Positions 51,957 to 60,036 of a DNA stretch of 64,000 nucleotides are shown here, piece by piece. Source of the DNA: Saccharibacillus kuerlensis DSM 22868 (GTDB taxonomy: Bacteria > Bacillota > Bacilli > Paenibacillales > Paenibacillaceae); the NCBI RefSeq assembly GCF_000378145.1, contig NZ_KB899280.1, forward strand, positions 62,001 to 126,000, written 5' to 3'. A model generated the notes under the pieces. The model was not told the origin of the DNA and searched no databases. It saw only the letters and a list, made by a program, of their open reading frames with translations. Numbering within the stretch: position 1 is the first letter of the stretch; the number at the start of each line of letters is the position of its first letter. Made by a program: the position numbers and the translations under genes.

Positions 51957-52781
51957 ATGATGTCTGAAAAGTTAAATGCCGCGACCGCTCAAGAGAATAC
52001 GCCGCTGGTCCGACTGGCCAATCTGATCTATCTGCACAGCGGCTTGAATTATCAGAACAATTTATTTACGCTGGAGCCTAAGGCTGCCAAGCGATTCAAG
52101 GAACTTGGACTGGATTGCGCCGCTTACCTTGAATTTTTGGAACGCAGCCCGCTTGAATGGGAAGTGCTGATGCAGCATGTCACGATTAACGAAACGTACT
52201 TTTTCCGCGAAGAAGCCCAATTGAACGAGTTGGTTAAGATTGCACAGCGAACTGCACCTGGAAGCGAGATCCGTATTTGGAGCTCGGCCTGTTCGACGGG
52301 AGAAGAACCTTATAGTCTCGGAATGATGTTGGAGAAGCATGGAATCACCCGCCGTAATCCGGTCAGCATCATCGGTTCGGATATCAACCTGCGTGTAATC
52401 AAAACAGCTTCAGAAGCTTTTTATTCTGCATCGTCACTATGTTTTCGAAGAACGGGCGATGAGCAGAAGAAAGCTTATTTTACAGAAGAAACAGGTGGTT
52501 ATCGGGTAAACCCTTCGATTCGTGAGCTGGTTGAATTTCGCAGAGTCAATTTGCTTAATGATGACCAGGTAGAGTCGATCGGTCCGGTAGACGTCATTTT
52601 TTGCCGAAATGTCATGATCTATTTCGACATGGAGACCATCCGTACGCTTGTCGATCGTTTCCATCGTCTGCTTAAGCCGGGCGGCTATTTGTTTCTTGGA
52701 CATGCGGAAACACTTCGAGGGCTGGACTGCGGTTTCGAAACGGTTAAAGAGAACGATACTTTCTTCTATAGAAAAGGGTGA
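51957..52781 (+). CDS. cheR: CheR chemoreceptor methyltransferase
   Basis: 274 residues from ATG 51957 with AAAGGAAC upstream; an in-frame opening at 51915 is inside the hairpin region and is rejected. N-terminal helical domain, then the S-adenosylmethionine-binding domain: TINETYFFREEAQLNELV, IRIWSSACSTGEEPYSLGM, VDVIFCRNVMIYFD and LKPGGYLFLGHAETL. It methylates glutamates of the receptor for adaptation. The stop overlaps the upstream region of cheB, so the two are coupled. Confidence 0.93.
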   Translation: MMSEKLNAATAQENTPLVRLANLIYLHSGLNYQNNLFTLEPKAAKRFKELGLDCAAYLEFLERSPLEWEVLMQHVTINETYFFREEAQLNELVKIAQRTAPGSEIRIWSSACSTGEEPYSLGMMLEKHGITRRNPVSIIGSDINLRVIKTASEAFYSASSLCFRRTGDEQKKAYFTEETGGYRVNPSIRELVEFRRVNLLNDDQVESIGPVDVIFCRNVMIYFDMETIRTLVDRFHRLLKPGGYLFLGHAETLRGLDCGFETVKENDTFFYRKG

Positions 52782-52786
52782 GCAGT

Positions 52787-53839
52787 ATGGGCAAGTATGG
52801 AGTTCTGATCGTCGACGATTCCGCATTTATGCGTCGTGCGATTACACTGCTGTTTGAAGCGGACCCTGACTTCTTCATCGCCGGTATCGCACGAAACGGC
52901 CGGGAGGCAATCGATAAAATCCAGAGACTGAAACCCGATCTCGTTACAATGGATGTCGAAATGCCGGAGATGGACGGTATTACCGCATTGGCGAACATTA
53001 TGGAACATCATCCTGTACCGGTTGTCATGCTGAGCGTACAGACCGACGACGGAACGGAAGCGACGATTCGGGCCCTTCAATTGGGGGCGGTTGACTTCTT
53101 TTTGAAAGACCGACTGGTTCATGAACCGGACCGTTCGGCTGTCGTATTGGATTTTCTGGAACGGGTCAAGTCAGCGGCAGGCGCTAAAATTTCTCGTCCT
53201 GGTTCAGCTATGCCTGTCGTTTCCGAGCCAAAAAAAAAGCCGGAAGCCGTCCGCGCTCGTACCGCCGATCTGCTGGTTATCGGCTGCTCGACGGGAGGAC
53301 CTTCCGCGCTGCAGTCGATCCTGCCTCGTTTCCCAAAAGATTTCCCGATACCGGTCATTGTTGTTCAGCACATGCCGCCGGGCTTTACAAAACCTCTTGC
53401 GGATCGCTTCAACAACCTCTGCGAGTTGGATATTTCCGAAGCTCAGGACGGAGACATACTGAAAGCCGGTACAGCTTACGTGGCTCCGGCCGGATTCCAG
53501 ACGATTCTGGAACGCAAAGCAGACGGAAGCATACAGCTGAGAATTCGCTCCGATCTGGCGCCGAATGCCTTGTACAAGCCTTCAATCGATGTGCTGCTGA
53601 CTTCGGCCGCTCCATTATTCGGAGACAGGTTGATTACGGCCATTTTGACCGGAATGGGAGTGGACGGAACGGCAGGATGCCGCGACGTCAAAAATCTTAA
53701 AGGACGGGTGATCGCCGAAGCGGAAGAAAGCTGCGTCGTTTACGGTATGCCCAAATCGGTATTTGAAGCGGGTCTAACCGATCGGCAGGTGACTCTTTCG
53801 CAAATTTATGCCAATTTGGTCGATCTAGCTTTCGAATAA
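52787..53839 (+). CDS. cheB: CheB receptor methylesterase/response regulator
   Basis: 350 residues from ATG 52787 with AAAAGGGTGAG upstream; an in-frame GTG at 52778 overlaps this site. Receiver domain: VLIVDDSAFMRRAITLLF, phospho-acceptor Asp in LVTMDVEMPEMDG, then MLSVQTDDG. Linker about 135-160. Catalytic domain: IGCSTGGPSALQSIL with S168, VQHMPPGFTKPLADRFN with the catalytic His, and LTGMGVDGTAGCRDVK with the catalytic Asp. It removes methyl groups from the receptor when phosphorylated by CheA. Confidence 0.94.
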   Translation: MGKYGVLIVDDSAFMRRAITLLFEADPDFFIAGIARNGREAIDKIQRLKPDLVTMDVEMPEMDGITALANIMEHHPVPVVMLSVQTDDGTEATIRALQLGAVDFFLKDRLVHEPDRSAVVLDFLERVKSAAGAKISRPGSAMPVVSEPKKKPEAVRARTADLLVIGCSTGGPSALQSILPRFPKDFPIPVIVVQHMPPGFTKPLADRFNNLCELDISEAQDGDILKAGTAYVAPAGFQTILERKADGSIQLRIRSDLAPNALYKPSIDVLLTSAAPLFGDRLITAILTGMGVDGTAGCRDVKNLKGRVIAEAEESCVVYGMPKSVFEAGLTDRQVTLSQIYANLVDLAFE

Positions 53840-53852
53840 CTGCTGCCTTCCC

Positions 53853-53858
53853 TATAAT
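53853..53858 (+). promoter_or_regulatory. Possible -10 element before the second cheW
   Basis: TATAAT in the short gap after cheB, in the context CCCTATAATAGAG, similar to the cheY promoter -10 (CCCTATAATGAG). No acceptable -35 or ComA-like box upstream. Confidence 0.3.
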
Positions 53859-53892
53859 AGAGACAAGAGTCAAGATGAGGAGGCTGCGTCAG

Positions 53893-54345
53893 ATGTTCCA
53901 TAATCAGACCGAACAGTACGTCGTTTTTAGAATCGAAGGGGAAGAGTATGGGCTGCCGATCGAGAATGTGCTTCAGATCGTAACCGTACCGGAAGAAGTT
54001 CCGGTGTCGGACTATTATTCCGCCGTAAGGGGAATGATGAAGGTTCGCGGAAAAATCATGCCGATATTCGATGTCAGATTCGCTTTTGGTTTCGACGAAG
54101 CCGTTCCCGATCCGAAACAGAGAATATTGGTTACGGAATTGGGACGCCTGACAGTAGGATTGATCGTGGATGAAGTAACCGAAGTGCTTAAGGTCGGAAC
54201 CGAAGCTCCTCTGATTGCGGATGGCCGGAGCCGGGGGAAGAAGAAAGGGAGCTTTTTTACCGGTATGTATAAGACAGAAGATCGAATTGTAATGCTATTT
54301 GATCTTCAGGAAATGTTGGAAGAGGAAGGTCTTGACGTTGGTTAA
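53893..54345 (+). CDS. CheW-type coupling protein (second copy)
   Basis: 150 residues from ATG 53893 with GAGGAGGC about 9 bp upstream; an in-frame ATG at 53875 overlaps that site. CheW fold: YVVFRIEGEEYGLPIENVLQ, MMKVRGKIMPIFDVRFAFGF, ILVTELGRLTVGLIVDEVTE, and a basic loop RSRGKKKGSFF. It is diverged from the first CheW of this cluster and lacks the usual closing segment, so it may link a different receptor or compete with the first. Last gene of the operon. Confidence 0.85.
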   Translation: MFHNQTEQYVVFRIEGEEYGLPIENVLQIVTVPEEVPVSDYYSAVRGMMKVRGKIMPIFDVRFAFGFDEAVPDPKQRILVTELGRLTVGLIVDEVTEVLKVGTEAPLIADGRSRGKKKGSFFTGMYKTEDRIVMLFDLQEMLEEEGLDVG

Positions 54346-54356
54346 AGCACACAAAT

Positions 54357-54393
54357 ACCCCCGCATCCTTGAATTAACAAGACTGCGGGGGGT
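54357..54393 (+). terminator. Terminator-like hairpin after the che operon
   Basis: ACCCCCGCA (54357-54365) pairs with TGCGGGGGG (54384-54392) across an 18-base loop. The tail TTATTCG is weakly T-rich. Confidence 0.5.
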
Positions 54394-54418
54394 TATTCGT
54401 TATAATCAGTATTCAATT

Positions 54419-54574
54419 TTATTCGTTCCTCCTGGTGATGAATCCAATCCACATGCTTGACATGGCGAACAATTTTCTTGTGTTTCCAGTCTTGCCGATT
54501 GGCGTATGCTTCACAGCTTTCGTCAATCGTTTAGCGGTTTGTTTCCTTAATTTTTTCTTGCCCGGGTCCTGCAT
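54419..54574 (-). CDS. Doubtful 51-residue basic ORF
   Basis: On the - strand ATG 54574 follows ACGGAG at short distance and reads 51 codons to TAA. The product is very Lys/Arg-rich at the start (KKKLRKQTAKRLTKAVKH) and ends in WIGFITRRNE. It lies in the otherwise gene-free block that holds the repeat array, and an apparent degenerate repeat copy (GTATGCTTC at about 54524) falls within it. I cannot tell whether it is expressed. Confidence 0.25.
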   Translation of the reverse strand: MQDPGKKKLRKQTAKRLTKAVKHTPIGKTGNTRKLFAMSSMWIGFITRRNE

Positions 54575-54640
54575 CCGTACTCCGTCTTATCGGAGCTAGC
54601 TGCATATTCGCAGCAGTGCCATGTCGTTTTGCATATGGGG

Positions 54641-55608
54641 GTGAGTTCCCGCATACATCGATCCCACGAAAAGTGTTTTCACGGACACCTTCCCTCAGTG
54701 TGAATCGTTACAGTATGCTTCGCTTTCGCTATTGCATTGGAATCCTGCTCCTTTCTACGCAAGGTCTAATCCTGCTCGAAACGGCTTCTTCCTCTGAACA
54801 ATAGTTTCCCTTTGGTTTGACACCCTGAGTCTCCGCATGAGGCGTCTTCTGGATCTTCTTGTCCAGTGTGCGAAAACTACGGTCTGCCTGCCTAACCTAT
54901 TGCATTGGAATCATGCTCCTCTCTTGCAAGGTTTGTTTCCCCGCTCGAATTCGCTTTTTCCTTCTACAATGGTCTTTTTCAATGTTTCACCTTCACTTTT
55001 TCAATTTTACCATGATACTTCTTTTCGATAATGCTTTTTTACCAAAATACTTTTTTCCATAATGCTTCTTTACCATAACGCCTTTAATACCTTTTAATGG
55101 GTGACTCTGAGTTTCCCACATACCTGATTCCACAGAAAGTGCTGTCACGAACGCTTTCTGAACGTGAAACCACTCAGTATGCTTCGCTGACCCGTTTCAT
55201 CGGAATCTCCTCCTTGTTGCGGAACTCGTTCCGCTGTCGGCGTTTTCCGGTTATCCAAGGTTCAATCTTCTGAGTTCCCCGCGTATCCTCGATCTCACGA
55301 AAAACGTTGTCACATCCGTTTTTCATGCGTGAAAATCGGTCATTGATACGCTTCGCTTACCTGTTTCATCGGAATCCTGCTCCCTTCGAACAATGATAAG
55401 ATACGAACATCTTCATTCATTTTCATTCGAGCGGTCTTCAATCTTCCGAGTTGACAGCTTACCTTTTTCTTTTCAATGGTCTACGGTGAGTAATTGAGTT
55501 CCCGCATACCTCGTACTCCGAAAGACGTTTTCACGTTCGTCTTTCATCAAATAAGAGCCCGGCCGATATGCTTCGCTTACCCTAGTCCATTGGACTTGTC
55601 CCTCCTTT
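54641..55608 (-). repeat. Array of five diverged ~115-bp repeats with conserved secondary structure
   Basis: Copies at about 54641-54755, 54825-54923 (short), 55107-55216, 55271-55386 and 55495-55608. Read on the + strand each runs GAGTTCCCGCATACCT ... hairpin ... GTATGCTTCGCTTACC ... GGAATCCTGCTCC. An outer helix covaries: GCATAC:GTATGC in copy 1 becomes GCGTATC:GATACGC in copy 4. An inner helix covaries too: GAAAGTG:CGCTTTC (copy 3), GAAAAACG:CGTTTTTC (copy 4), GAAAGACG:CGTCTTTC (copy 5), around a loop with TCAC. Read on the - strand each copy starts with AAGGAG, then ATTCC, then ATG. The rest of 54346-55891 has T-rich spacer and no supported gene. Strand assignment is tentative. Confidence 0.7.
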
Positions 55609-55681
55609 ACGGATGATGGAAAGTCTATAGAGTGGCACCTGCGGCTGCTTTTGTGTGAAGCTTTGAAGCATCGCTGGTGTT

Positions 55682-55695
55682 GTTAATATATTAAC
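55682..55695. promoter_or_regulatory. Perfect 14-bp palindrome upstream of the GNAT gene
   Basis: GTTAATATATTAAC. It could be a repressor site; nothing else supports it. The stretch from here to 55891 holds no gene. Confidence 0.35.
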
Positions 55696-55891
55696 CTCAG
55701 CCTTAGAAAAGTAAAACGTCTGTAAAATCTTCTCGAAGTTTGTAAAACGAGCTGTGGTGAACTTAGCTCATTCGATCTTCATCAGACGTGGAATTACCCT
55801 TTATTTTTCGTTATTCCTCGATTTCGGGAGCAAGTGAGGTCTATATTCGCTGTGAAATTGGGTAATAAGCGACAAAGGAGGCGGAAAAGAA

Positions 55892-56461
55892 ATGGCTATG
55901 TTAAAAACGATCAAAAACAGTATCAGCGACTCAAAGGAAGCGATGGACGGAATTAAACAATCCATGAACAGCGTCAAGGAAGAAGTAGATACGCTAAAGG
56001 GGAATTTGGCACAGGTTCAGGAACAGATGAAAGAAAAGCCAGCTAAATTTAAAGCTTCGCTTTCCTATCTGAAGCTTGGAATTGCAGATGCAAAATCGAC
56101 CGTAGAAGAAACCAAACAAGGAGTATCGGAAGTGAAAGACGCAGGCAAGGATAGAGAGCCGGCTGGTTCCCTGATTGCAGGTGCAGAATTCATCCGCGAA
56201 CCCCACGGTTTCAAATTGAAGCGCGCAGGTGAGAACATTGGCGAAATCACTTATGCCGAGGGACCGGACCCAGACATTTGGATGGCCAATCATACGTATG
56301 TGGAACCCGATTATCGGGGAGGCAGTGTAGCCAAACTTCTACTTGACCGCCTGGTTGAAGAAGCGCGCATGGAAGGCAAACAAATTTTCCCGGTCTGTTC
56401 GTATGTACGGGCCCAATTCAAAAGGGATCCTGACTATCGCGATGTATGGCACGAATATTGA
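55892..56461 (+). CDS. Coiled-coil protein with C-terminal GNAT (YjdJ/NATD1-type) domain
   Basis: 189 residues; AAAGGAGGC precedes ATG 55892. Residues 1-95 are a charged coiled coil (SISDSKEAMDGIKQSMNSVK; KEEVDTLKGNLAQVQEQMKE). Residues about 97-189 match the short YjdJ/NATD1-type acetyltransferase fold: LKRAGENIGEITYAE, NHTYVEPDYRGGSVAKLLLD for acetyl-CoA binding, and FPVCSYVRAQFKRDPDYRDV. Family members of this type are usually free-standing at about 90-100 residues, so the coiled-coil head is unusual and may cause oligomerisation. Substrate unknown. Confidence 0.8.
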   Translation: MAMLKTIKNSISDSKEAMDGIKQSMNSVKEEVDTLKGNLAQVQEQMKEKPAKFKASLSYLKLGIADAKSTVEETKQGVSEVKDAGKDREPAGSLIAGAEFIREPHGFKLKRAGENIGEITYAEGPDPDIWMANHTYVEPDYRGGSVAKLLLDRLVEEARMEGKQIFPVCSYVRAQFKRDPDYRDVWHEY

Positions 56462-56473
56462 ACAGCGGCATAC

Positions 56474-56519
56474 TGCGGACCGAAACGACAAAAAGTCGTC
56501 TTGGTCCGCACTTTTTTTT
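56474..56519 (+). terminator. Intrinsic terminator
   Basis: TGCGGACC with an inner ACGAC arm (56474-56488) pairs with GTCGT and GGTCCGCA (ending 56510), followed by C and eight T residues. Confidence 0.85.
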
Positions 56520-56690
56520 GTTAAGGAAATCAGTTATTCTTAGTATAGAAACATTTGTGAACAAGAAAATTTTTCGTAAGTCGTATTAGGCGCATCGTTT
56601 GATATTCAATAAAAGAGTTCGTGCGAAGCGCGGCGGCAGAATGTCCGCCGCGTCGTTTTTTAGGCACGTCCCAAGGAGAGAAGAAACCCG

Positions 56691-57290
56691 ATGACCGCAA
56701 CTATTTTAGAACGGCTGCGAAACGAAAGCGCACCTTATCACGATCGTGTGGAATCCAATCCTTACGCTTCAGCCATTATGGATGGAACAATCAGTCTGGA
56801 AGCCTACAGACGTTATCTGGAACTGTTCTATGGATTTATTATGCCGCTCGAAAGAAAAGCCGAAGCTTCACCGGCATTAGCCGCTTCCAGATATGATCTT
56901 GAAACCAGAAGGAAAACGCCTATGCTGGAAAAGGATTTGAGCGAATTAGGCATGTCTTCTGAAGAAATAAACGGGCTTCCGCTTTGCGAAGAACTGCCTG
57001 ATCTGTCGAGTCCTGAAAAACTTCTCGGCTGCTTTTACGTCATTGAAGGATCAACAATGGGTGGTCAAATGATTACCAAAAAGCTGTCTCAAACTTTGCA
57101 GATGAATCCGGAAAGTGGCCTTGCCTACTTCAACGCATATGGTTCGGATACGCGTACCCGCTGGTCTTCTTTCCGAGAGCGGCTTATGGAAGCCGGTACA
57201 GGCGAAGCGCAGCAGGACGAAATGACCAAATCGGCCATTTCGACTTTTGAAATGCTGGAACGCTGGCTTGAATCGGAATCAATTCGTTAA
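56691..57290 (+). CDS. bphO: Heme oxygenase (biliverdin-producing, BphO type)
   Basis: 199 residues; AAGGAGAGA lies about 12 bp before ATG 56691. The proximal heme ligand is H17 in SAPYHDRVESNP; the distal helix reads LLGCFYVIEGSTMGGQMITK, with the flexible Gly residues over heme. The family is confirmed by YRRYLELFYGFIMPLE. It opens heme to biliverdin, iron and carbon monoxide. The next gene, 44 bp downstream, is a bacteriophytochrome that needs biliverdin as chromophore, so the pair forms a light-sensing unit. Confidence 0.92.
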   Translation: MTATILERLRNESAPYHDRVESNPYASAIMDGTISLEAYRRYLELFYGFIMPLERKAEASPALAASRYDLETRRKTPMLEKDLSELGMSSEEINGLPLCEELPDLSSPEKLLGCFYVIEGSTMGGQMITKKLSQTLQMNPESGLAYFNAYGSDTRTRWSSFRERLMEAGTGEAQQDEMTKSAISTFEMLERWLESESIR

Positions 57291-57334
57291 TTTCATACTT
57301 TAAAACTATAATATAGGAGGAATTCTACCCAGTT

Positions 57335-59887
57335 ATGCCCAATACCAACTTGACTTCCGAAAATGAGGCCTTGAATCGTTCGCTGGTTACCAGCGGTGAT
57401 TACGTTACGGACGAGCCGATCGACTTAACGAACTGCGAAAAAGAACCCATCCATATTCCCGGGATGATTCAACCTAACGGAGTGCTTCTGGCAGCGCGGA
57501 GAACCCCAACCGGAAAAATTGTTCAATGCAGTCGTAACACCGACAGCTTTCTTGGCCGCACGCCGGAAGAACTTCTCGGCACCCCACTTGCCGATCTGAT
57601 CGGCAGCGAGGTGATGATGGATCTCGTCAAACGGGATCTGAATGCTGCTGCTTCCTCCGACCTTCAATATTTGAAAATTCAAATCGAAGTGGACGGGATG
57701 CCTGTACATTTCACAGCCGTTGCTCATGAAAGTGAAGGACTGCTTATTCTGGAGCTTGAATACGAATCTGAAGAAAAGGACAGTGAAGACGACTTTCGTT
57801 GGATTCGTACTTTCTTTGTGAAGCTTAAGCAAAGCGCCAATCGGTATACGGCCAGTCAAATGGCAGCCGAACAAGTCAAGGAAATTCTCGGGTATGACCG
57901 AGTAATGATCTATGAATTCGACAAAGAATGGAACGGCAAAGTGATTGCGGAAGCGAAAGAGGCGAATTTGGAAGCGTTTCTCGGTCACCATTATCCGGCA
58001 TCCGATATTCCCAAGCAGGCACGCGAACTGTATCTGCGCAACTGGTTAAGAACAATTGTGGATGTCGATTATACGCCGGTCGAGATCATTCCGACGGTTC
58101 AGCCGCTGACCGGTAGACCTCTCAATCTCAGCTTGTCTGTGCTGCGCAGTGTCTCGCCTATGCATATTGAATATTTAAAAAATATGGGCGTTTGCGCAAC
58201 CGTGACGATTTCACTGATTCATGACGGCAAGCTGTGGGGCATGATTACCTGCCACCATTACTCGCCGAAATACGTCTCGCACCGGATTCGCAATCTATGC
58301 AACTTCCTCGGCGCATTCTTCTCCAACGAGCTGTATCAGCGTCAGCAGCTTGACAATTATCAGTCCGAGCTGCGACTGCGGAGCGAAGCGTCGAAAATTG
58401 CCAAGATCTTTACAGGCAACTCCAGTCCGTTTCATGTGACGGAAGAGCTGTATGCGTCCGAAGAACGTCTGCTGCAGATGATGAGCGCGTCCGGAGCTGC
58501 TGTCAGCTATAACGATAAGCTGCTGCTTCTGGGAGATACTCCCACGCCTCAACAAGTACGTGAACTGGCCGGATGGATGAGCGGTAAGGTACACAATTAT
58601 ACGTATCAGACGTCGAGATTGAGTCTAGAATTCCCGGCTGCCGCAGCATATAAAGAGAAGGCTTCCGGCGCCCTGTACGTCGCCATGTCTCCGGGTCAAC
58701 AAAACTATATGATCTGGTTCAGGCCGGAGATCCTGCAGTTCGTGGATTGGGCCGGCGATCCGGCCAAAGCGGTTATTCAGGAAGACGACGGTATTCGTTT
58801 GTCTCCGCGCAAATCGTTCGAGAAATGGCGTGAAGTCGTTCAGTCGACCGCGCTGGATTGGAAGCCGGAAGAGTTGAACGCCGTATTTGAACTTCGTGCG
58901 GTCGTTGATACTCAGACTAAAAATGAGCTGCAGCGGGCGGAAGAGCAGGCGCTGCAAAACTCGCGTATGCTGCGACAGAATGAACAGCGCTATTTGCAGC
59001 TTATGGAGTTTTCTCCGGTCGCTTTCTTGACCATTACGGATCGGCGTATTGTATACTGCAACGAACAAGCGGCGAAGCTGCTGGGAGAAACCGACAAGGA
59101 AGAGCTGCTTCATCGGGATGTCCTCCCGTTCATTTTGGAAGAATCGCGTGAGCCGATGCGCAAGCTCCTGCAGCAGTTGGAGAGCGACGCATCTGCATTC
59201 GTGTCCGGAAACCAGGCGTTCTTAAGCGTCAAATGCGAGCCGCTTCAGCTTGATGTTACTTTGGCCGCCGTATCGCACAGCGGTCGCCCTTCCGTTATGC
59301 TGATTGCACGGAAAATGGCCGAAACGGATGAGCAGCGGACGGAGTATACAAGTATTACCGATCAGCTCAGCAATTATATGGCGACCGATCCGCTTACCGA
59401 TCTTCCAAACCGGAGAAGCTTTGAAGAGCTTCTTGAAGAGGACTGGATGAGGGCTGCAGACTCCGGCGGGGCACCAATTGCTCTACTCGAAATCGATATC
59501 GACGATTTCCGTGCCTACAACGCGGTACATGGCCTGCAGGGCGGAGATTTGTGCATCCAAAACGTTGCACAGGTATTAGATCTGTTCGGACGCCAGTATA
59601 AAGCGAAAGTATCCCGAATGGGCGGAGGTACGTTTATGCTGCGTATGGACGGCGAACATGCCGGCCGGGCCAAAGAGTTGGCTGAACAGCTTCGCCAAGG
59701 CATTCTTGGACTGCAGATGAGCCGCGACGAAGGAGTGGAAGGCGAAGATTACGTTACGGTTAGTATCGGCGGAGCCGTTATGCAGCCGGGCCCGGATTGC
59801 CGTTTTACCCACTTCATTGCCCAGGCTGACCGGGCGCTGATGAAAGCGAAACGCGAAGGGAAAAATCGCGTCGTCTTTATGGAATAA
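57335..59887 (+). CDS. bphP: Bacteriophytochrome with PAS and degenerate GGDEF output
   Basis: 850 residues; AGGAGG lies about 12 bp before ATG 57335. Domains: PAS about 25-135 with C34 in LTNCEKEPIHIPGMIQPNG, the biliverdin-linking Cys of bacteriophytochromes; GAF about 155-325 with HHYPASDIPKQARELYLRNW; PHY about 335-525; PAS about 545-660; GGDEF about 685-850 (ATDPLTDLPNRRSFEELL, LEIDIDDFRAYNAVHGLQGG). The GGDEF signature is RMGGGTF, with Asp and Glu lost, so cyclase activity is unlikely. It senses red/far-red light through biliverdin made by the upstream heme oxygenase. Output may be by binding GTP, c-di-GMP enzymes or other partners. Confidence 0.92.
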   Translation: MPNTNLTSENEALNRSLVTSGDYVTDEPIDLTNCEKEPIHIPGMIQPNGVLLAARRTPTGKIVQCSRNTDSFLGRTPEELLGTPLADLIGSEVMMDLVKRDLNAAASSDLQYLKIQIEVDGMPVHFTAVAHESEGLLILELEYESEEKDSEDDFRWIRTFFVKLKQSANRYTASQMAAEQVKEILGYDRVMIYEFDKEWNGKVIAEAKEANLEAFLGHHYPASDIPKQARELYLRNWLRTIVDVDYTPVEIIPTVQPLTGRPLNLSLSVLRSVSPMHIEYLKNMGVCATVTISLIHDGKLWGMITCHHYSPKYVSHRIRNLCNFLGAFFSNELYQRQQLDNYQSELRLRSEASKIAKIFTGNSSPFHVTEELYASEERLLQMMSASGAAVSYNDKLLLLGDTPTPQQVRELAGWMSGKVHNYTYQTSRLSLEFPAAAAYKEKASGALYVAMSPGQQNYMIWFRPEILQFVDWAGDPAKAVIQEDDGIRLSPRKSFEKWREVVQSTALDWKPEELNAVFELRAVVDTQTKNELQRAEEQALQNSRMLRQNEQRYLQLMEFSPVAFLTITDRRIVYCNEQAAKLLGETDKEELLHRDVLPFILEESREPMRKLLQQLESDASAFVSGNQAFLSVKCEPLQLDVTLAAVSHSGRPSVMLIARKMAETDEQRTEYTSITDQLSNYMATDPLTDLPNRRSFEELLEEDWMRAADSGGAPIALLEIDIDDFRAYNAVHGLQGGDLCIQNVAQVLDLFGRQYKAKVSRMGGGTFMLRMDGEHAGRAKELAEQLRQGILGLQMSRDEGVEGEDYVTVSIGGAVMQPGPDCRFTHFIAQADRALMKAKREGKNRVVFME

Positions 59888-59976
59888 ATTTTATATGAAA
59901 TGAATAGCTGTAACATGGATCTTTAGGGTTACGGCAAGGATCTTGATTAAATAGCGAATACGGAGATTCTATTCAA

Positions 59977-60008
59977 AAAAGCCTTCTGGCATTTGCCGGA
60001 AGGCTTTT
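59977..60008. terminator. Bidirectional terminator between bphP and the P450 gene
   Basis: AAAAGCCTTCTGGCA (59977-59991) pairs with TGCCGGAAGGCTTTT (59994-60008) with one T-G pair. A and T tracts flank it on both sides. Confidence 0.85.
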
Positions 60009-60036
60009 CGTTTTCAAAGCTATAATAATCTCGAGG

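Noticed and set aside
54641-55608. CRISPR array
   Set aside because: Units are about 115 bp, differ strongly from each other, have irregular spacing of about 165-300 bp and no unique spacers or cas genes.
54641-55608. Insertion sequence or MITE cluster
   Set aside because: No terminal inverted repeats with target duplications and no transposase; compensating helix changes fit RNA structure better.
55710-55746. Pho-box-like TGTAAA repeats before the GNAT gene
   Set aside because: Only two of the hexamers are exact and their spacing (20 bp) breaks the 11-bp period; the gene has no link to phosphate.
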